Positions 59,574 through 64,000 of a stretch of 64,000 nucleotides of DNA are shown here, one piece after another. Source of the stretch: Pseudomonas sp. MMS21 TM103 (lineage in GTDB: Bacteria > Pseudomonadota > Gammaproteobacteria > Pseudomonadales > Pseudomonadaceae); NCBI RefSeq assembly GCF_022132145.1, contig NZ_JAJISP010000007.1, positions 62,001 through 126,000 on the forward strand, read 5' to 3'. Each line of letters starts with the position of its first letter. Position 1 is the first letter of the stretch. Both the position numbers and the translations under genes were made by a program. The notes under the pieces are model-generated. The model did not search any database and was not told where the DNA came from. It saw only the letters and a program-made list of their open reading frames with translations.

Positions 59574-61751
59574 CTAGGTCTTGCTCCGGTCCTTGAGCAG
59601 GTGGGCGGTGAGGGTGCGCAACGGCCCGAGTTGCCGGCAGATCAGCGCCAGCTGGGTCTGTACCAGGCGCTGCTGGTCGTCCAGGGCATCGGTGCGCTGC
59701 TCCAATTCGGCGGCCAATTGCTCTTCGGCATCGCTCTGAATCGCCACCGCCCGCTCTTCGGCAAGGCTTTTGGCGATTTCATCGAGGCTGGCGGCGAGGC
59801 GCGCGGCGCTCGCCGGCAGCGGACTCTGCTGGTCGCCGAGGAGGATCTCACCGCGGTGCGCGCCAAGGCCCGAGAGATAACTCAAGAGGGTGTGCGACAG
59901 CACCAGAAAGCGGAAGCCGATGTCCGCCTCCTTCCGGAAATGCCCAGGCTCCATGAGCATGTTGCCCAGGGTGGTGGACAGCGCGGCTTCGGCGTTGTGC
60001 GCATTGCGCCGGGCCAGGCGGTAGGCCAGGTCGTCGCGTTTGCCGCTGACATACTGCTGGATGATCTGACGCAGGTAGATGCTGTTGCAGCTGAGGGTGT
60101 TGGCCAGCATGCGGTTGAGTCGGCGCCCCTGCCAGTCCGGCAGGATCAGGAACACCGCCAGCCCGGCGATCAGGCTGCCGATCAGGGTGTCGACCAGGCG
60201 TGGCAGGATCAAGCCGTAGCCGTCGCCGACCTGGTTGAAGCAGAACAGCACCAGCAGGGTGATCGCTGCGGTGGCCAGGGTGTAGCGACTGCTGCGGGTG
60301 GCGAAGAAGGCCACCCCGGCGGCCACGGCAAAGAAGGCCTGCACCAGCGGGCTGGGGAACAGGTCGAACAGCGCCCAGCCGAGGATCAGGCCGAGCACCG
60401 TGCCGGCGATCCGCTGCACCAGCTTGAGGCGGGTGGCGCCATAGTTCGGCTGGCAGACGAACACCGTGGTCAGCAGGATCCAGTAACCCTGGGTCGGATG
60501 CATCCAGTGCAGCACGCCATAGCCGGCGGCCAGGGCGATGGCCAGGCGCAGGGCGTGGCGGAACAGCAGTGAGGTGGGCGTCAGTTGCTGGCGCAGACGC
60601 TCCGCGACTTCCTTCAACGAGTGCGGTTCGCGATCCAGCAGGCTGCTGTCCTGCTGCTCGGCCAGGGCATCGGGGTTGCTGGCGTGGCCGAGCAGTTGGT
60701 CGAGAGCCGCCAGGTTGCCGGCTAGGGCGCCGAGGGAGCGCAGCAGCTGGCGCCAGGCCGGATTGCTCTGCAGATTCAGGTGCTGCAAGGAGGCATGCAG
60801 GTCATCCAGCGCCTGGCTGCACTGCTCGCGGTACTCGAACGGCTGGCGCAGTTCGATGGCCTGGGCCAGGCGCTGACAGGCCTCGCCATGCAGGCGCAGC
60901 AGGCGCTGGCAGCGGAACAGCACATCGCTGTGAAAGAAGGCTTCGGCCAGTTCGTTGTAGGGGTAATGCGAGGAACTGGCGCGCTCGTGGATGTCCTGGG
61001 CGAGGAAGTACAGCTTGAGGTAGCGACTGACCTTGCTGCCCGGTCGGTCATTGCCGACGCGGTGCAGGATGATTTCCTTGGCGGCATTCAGTGCCGCCAC
61101 CACCCGACCGTTCTGCCTGGCCAGGGCCAGGCGCCGCTCCTCCACGTCGAGCTGGCGCAGCGGCTCGAACAGGGCAGCCTTGAGCTTGAGGTACTGGCCC
61201 AGTTCGCGGAACAGCCGGGCCAGGCTGTGCTGCACCGGCTGGTTGGCGAATAGCGCATTCCAGATCACCGACAGCACCCCGTACCAGGCCGCGCCCGCCA
61301 TCATAATCAGCGGTTCCAGCCACAGGCCGGCGATGCCGCCCCGCTGCTCCACGCCGATCATGCTGTAGATCGCCAGGATCAGGGTGGCCGAGCCCAGGGT
61401 GGCGTAGCGCTCGCCGAGGGCGCCGAGCATGGTCAGGGCGAATCCCGACAGCGCCAGGGCGCTGACGAACAGCCAGGGATAGGGGAACAACCACTCGACC
61501 GTGTAAGCCGCCGCGCTGAAGCAACCGAGGGTCACCAGCAGCGCGGTCAGGCGGCCTTGCCAGCTGTCGTCAGTCTCGGCCAGAGCGCTGGCGATCACCC
61601 CGAGAAACAGCGGAGTCAGCGCCTGCATCCAGTCTTGCGCCCAGCACAGCCACAGGCTGCCGCTGAGGGCGATGAACACCCGCAGGCTGTAGCTGAATTT
61701 ATCCAGCGCCCACAGACGGCGCAGGGAATGGCGAAAAGAGCTGGCGGACAT
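59574..61751 (-). CDS. YccS/YhfK-family FUSC membrane protein
   Basis: A 725-aa protein with two sets of membrane helices (residues ~20-160 and ~400-540), each followed by a long cytoplasmic helical region. Family marks: ALTPLFLGVIASALAETDDS, GERYATLGSATLILAIYSM, HPTQGYWILLTTVFVCQPNY and GATRLKLVQRIAGTVLG. Related to aromatic-acid exporters (AaeB/FUSC). The exact transported substrate is unknown. Confidence 0.9.
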   Translation of the reverse strand: MSASSFRHSLRRLWALDKFSYSLRVFIALSGSLWLCWAQDWMQALTPLFLGVIASALAETDDSWQGRLTALLVTLGCFSAAAYTVEWLFPYPWLFVSALALSGFALTMLGALGERYATLGSATLILAIYSMIGVEQRGGIAGLWLEPLIMMAGAAWYGVLSVIWNALFANQPVQHSLARLFRELGQYLKLKAALFEPLRQLDVEERRLALARQNGRVVAALNAAKEIILHRVGNDRPGSKVSRYLKLYFLAQDIHERASSSHYPYNELAEAFFHSDVLFRCQRLLRLHGEACQRLAQAIELRQPFEYREQCSQALDDLHASLQHLNLQSNPAWRQLLRSLGALAGNLAALDQLLGHASNPDALAEQQDSSLLDREPHSLKEVAERLRQQLTPTSLLFRHALRLAIALAAGYGVLHWMHPTQGYWILLTTVFVCQPNYGATRLKLVQRIAGTVLGLILGWALFDLFPSPLVQAFFAVAAGVAFFATRSSRYTLATAAITLLVLFCFNQVGDGYGLILPRLVDTLIGSLIAGLAVFLILPDWQGRRLNRMLANTLSCNSIYLRQIIQQYVSGKRDDLAYRLARRNAHNAEAALSTTLGNMLMEPGHFRKEADIGFRFLVLSHTLLSYLSGLGAHRGEILLGDQQSPLPASAARLAASLDEIAKSLAEERAVAIQSDAEEQLAAELEQRTDALDDQQRLVQTQLALICRQLGPLRTLTAHLLKDRSKT

Positions 61752-61959
61752 CCGGGCGACCTTATGCAGCGGTAATAGTGAGCAGACTAACGGAGTATGC
61801 GGACCTCTGGCACTCCCCTGTTGGCAGCTTTTGTTGCCTGTCTGTCCGCTCGGGGCGAGGATGCCGGCTCTGCGCGAAAAGTCATGGACTATCCTTCTAA
61901 GCAGACAACCGTACTTAGCAAGTCTTTTGCCACCTGTAGCGGCTGTCGTGGAGAGGGCC

Positions 61960-63369
61960 GTGAAGGTTTTCCCGATATTGCGTTTGCTCTTGGTCCTGGC
62001 CCTGTTGCTCTTGCCTGCGGGGTTGATGGCGGCACCTGGAATGGTGGTGGAGTTGCGCGTCGATGGTGCGATTGGTCCGGCCAGCGCCGATTACGTGGTG
62101 CGTGGCCTGTCCCGCGCGGTAGACGAGGGCGCGCAACTGGTGGTGCTGAGCATCGACACCCCCGGCGGTCTGGACACCTCGATGCGCTCGATCATCAAGG
62201 CGATTCTCGCCAGTCCGATTCCGGTGGCCAGCTTTGTTGCCCCCAGTGGTGCACGGGCCGCCAGTGCCGGCACCTATATCCTCTATGCCAGCCATATTGC
62301 GGCGATGGCGCCGGGCACCAATCTTGGCGCGGCCACCCCGGTGCAGATCGGCGGCATGCCCGGTTCACCGTCGCCCGCACCGGACCAGCCGGAAAGCGCC
62401 GATAAGGGCGACAAGCCCGGCGAGGCCAGCGAGGCCGAGAAGGCCGGCGTACCGACCGATACCCTGAGCAAGAAACAAATCAACGATGCCTCCGCCTATA
62501 TCCGGGGGTTGGCGCAGATGCGCGGGCGCAATGCCGAGTGGGCCGAGCGGGCGGTGCGGGAGTCAGTCAGCCTGTCCGCCGAAGAAGCGCTCGCCCGCAA
62601 GGTGGTCGACTACCTCGCCCGTGACCTGGCCGACCTGCTCAGGCAACTGGACGGTAAGCGCTTCACCGCCGCGGGCGTCGAGGTGACGCTGCAAACCGCC
62701 GATGCCGTGGTGGTCAGCCGCGAGCCGGACTGGCGGGCACAGTTGCTGGCGGTGATCACCAATCCCAGTGTGGCGCTGCTGTTGATGATGATCGGCGTCT
62801 ATGGACTGTTCTTCGAGTTTTCCAACCCGGGCAGCGGCGTCGGCGGCGTGCTCGGCGGTATCTGCCTGATTCTGGCGCTGTATGCCCTGCAGCTGTTGCC
62901 GGTCAACTACGCGGGAGTGGCCTTGATCCTGCTCGGCATCGCCTTTATCGCCGCCGAAGCATTCCTGCCGAGTTTCGGCGTGCTCGGGATTGGCGGGCTG
63001 GTCGCTTTCGTCTTCGGCGCCTTGATCCTGATCGACACCGAAGTGCCCGGCTTCGGCATTCCCCTGGCGTTGATCGTGACCCTGGCCCTGACCACTGGCG
63101 GAGTGATTTTCGCCATTCTCAGCATGGCCTTGCGCGCCAGGCGCCGCGCCCTGGTCGGCGGCGACAGCGAATTGATCGGCAGCCTGACGCGGATCCAGGC
63201 GGTGCAGCCAAGCAACCCGCTGGGCGGCTGGGTGCAACTGCAAGGCGAGAACTGGCAGGTCGTCAGCCAGGTGCCGCTGCAACCCGGCCAGCAGGTGCGG
63301 GTGCTGGCGCGCAAAGGCTCGACGCTGGACGTCGCCACCACTGAAGACACACCGCCACAAGGAGACTGA
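61960..63369 (+). CDS. NfeD-family membrane serine protease (long form)
   Basis: 469 aa from a GTG at 61960 with GGAGAGG close upstream and a good signal peptide ([16 protein letters not shown]); in-frame codons further upstream lack such a start. The ClpP-like protease domain has [16 protein letters not shown] and the catalytic Ser102 in [12 protein letters not shown]. Four to five membrane helices follow, then an OB-fold NfeD domain. It partners with the SPFH protein encoded 2 bp downstream of its stop; archaeal homologues cleave stomatin. Confidence 0.92.
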   Translation: MKVFPILRLLLVLALLLLPAGLMAAPGMVVELRVDGAIGPASADYVVRGLSRAVDEGAQLVVLSIDTPGGLDTSMRSIIKAILASPIPVASFVAPSGARAASAGTYILYASHIAAMAPGTNLGAATPVQIGGMPGSPSPAPDQPESADKGDKPGEASEAEKAGVPTDTLSKKQINDASAYIRGLAQMRGRNAEWAERAVRESVSLSAEEALARKVVDYLARDLADLLRQLDGKRFTAAGVEVTLQTADAVVVSREPDWRAQLLAVITNPSVALLLMMIGVYGLFFEFSNPGSGVGGVLGGICLILALYALQLLPVNYAGVALILLGIAFIAAEAFLPSFGVLGIGGLVAFVFGALILIDTEVPGFGIPLALIVTLALTTGGVIFAILSMALRARRRALVGGDSELIGSLTRIQAVQPSNPLGGWVQLQGENWQVVSQVPLQPGQQVRVLARKGSTLDVATTEDTPPQGD

Positions 63370-63370
63370 C

Positions 63371-64000
63371 ATGGGTTTCGAATTGAGTTTTGCCACGCTG
63401 GCAGTGCTGTTGATGGCGCTGCTGGTTTCGGCGTTTCGTATCCTGCGCGAATACGAGCGCGGCGTGGTGTTCCAGTTGGGGCGCTTCTGGCGGGTCAAGG
63501 GGCCGGGTCTGGTGATCATCATTCCGGGCATCCAGCAGATGGTGCGCGTCGATCTGCGCACCATCGTGCTGGACGTGCCGACCCAGGACGTGATCTCCCG
63601 CGACAACGTCTCGGTCAAGGTCAATGCGGTGATCTACTTCCGCGTCCTCGACCCGCAGAAGGCGATCATCCAGGTCGAGGATTACCACGGCGCCACCAGC
63701 CAGTTGTCGCAAACCACCCTGCGCGCGGTACTCGGCAAGCACGAGCTGGACGAGATGCTCGCCGAGCGCGAACGCTTGAATATCGATATCCAGCAAGTGC
63801 TGGACGCGCAGACTGACGCCTGGGGCATCAAGGTGGCGAATGTCGAGATCAAGCATGTCGACCTCGACGAATCGATGATTCGCGCCATCGCCAAGCAAGC
63901 CGAGGCCGAGCGTGAGCGGCGGGCCAAGGTGATTCATGCCGAGGGTGAATTGCAGGCCTCGGAAAAACTCATGCAGGCCGCCGAAATGCTCGGTCGTCAG
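63371..64000 (+). CDS. SPFH/stomatin-like protein (cut by window edge)
   Basis: 210 codons are visible from ATG 63371, with GGAG upstream. One N-terminal membrane helix ([18 protein letters not shown]) is followed by an SPFH domain: [57 protein letters not shown] and [20 protein letters not shown]. It is the scaffold partner of the upstream NfeD protease, probably forming membrane microdomains. The C-terminus lies outside the window. Confidence 0.92.
   Translation, partial: MGFELSFATLAVLLMALLVSAFRILREYERGVVFQLGRFWRVKGPGLVIIIPGIQQMVRVDLRTIVLDVPTQDVISRDNVSVKVNAVIYFRVLDPQKAIIQVEDYHGATSQLSQTTLRAVLGKHELDEMLAERERLNIDIQQVLDAQTDAWGIKVANVEIKHVDLDESMIRAIAKQAEAERERRAKVIHAEGELQASEKLMQAAEMLGRQ

Overview
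The window reads as chromosomal DNA of a Pseudomonas (sensu lato) that is not P. aeruginosa: GC-rich, tightly packed genes with Pseudomonas-type ribosome binding sites, and protein lengths and catalytic residues matching Pseudomonas families (for example AguA with Cys357, SpuB of 452 aa, SerA of 409 aa). From memory, blocks that lie apart in PAO1 (agu/spu; serA-D2HGDH-fahD; yegP-rpiA; the preTA/dht pyrimidine block; metK-tkt-epd-pgk-fba) sit side by side here. I see no phage, IS, CRISPR, rRNA or tRNA gene.

Layout. (1) 1-973: start of an MgtE Mg2+ transporter gene, cut by the window edge. (2) 1.06-15.5 kb: agmatine/putrescine catabolism and uptake. aguR-aguB-aguA converts agmatine to putrescine. 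A periplasmic polyamine binder, spuI, and divergent spuA-spuB-spuC-spuD-spuF-spuG-spuH handle uptake, gamma-glutamylation and transamination. spuE appears to be missing; a short scar with a 41-codon ORF lies between spuD and spuF. (3) 15.6-18.2 kb: a decayed ABC ATPase fragment, then an ECF sigma / anti-sigma / periplasmic metal-sensor-like operon and an exported protein gene. Both transcription units have the same GGAAC-N17-CGTT promoter. (4) 18.4-28.3 kb: topB, a chemoreceptor, and several small housekeeping or hypothetical genes, ending with gltS. (5) 28.4-36 kb: serA with divergent D-2-hydroxyglutarate dehydrogenase, a FAH-family hydrolase, an SdiA-regulated-type protein, yegP and rpiA. 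(6) 34.8-42.4 kb: reductive pyrimidine catabolism (preA, preT, dihydropyrimidinase, NCS1 permease, beta-ureidopropionase/carbamoylase). (7) 42.4-45.6 kb: a decayed MAPEG fragment, a cytochrome c'-like lipoprotein, a palindromic repeat, ligB and a broken YbhB-type gene. (8) 45.8-54 kb: metK and an ArsR-methyltransferase regulator, divergent from tkt-epd-pgk-fba across a 42-bp near-perfect palindrome. (9) 54-64 kb: a small Cys/Arg-rich protein, a PL7 alginate lyase without signal peptide, a YgjP-type metallopeptidase, DUF2789, a solute-binding protein, a GreA/B-like protein, an HDOD protein, a YccS-type FUSC protein, NfeD, and a truncated SPFH/stomatin gene.

The genes form linked metabolic units. 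Agmatine goes to putrescine and on to the GABA/succinate level. Serine synthesis is paired with the enzyme that clears its by-product D-2-hydroxyglutarate. Uracil/thymine degradation has its own permease. The SAM synthetase sits with a SAM/SAH-type regulator. The central Calvin/glycolysis block supplies E4P and triose phosphates. The least explained items are the ECF module, the large palindrome between samR-like and tkt, a dispersed palindromic repeat family, and several gene scars.
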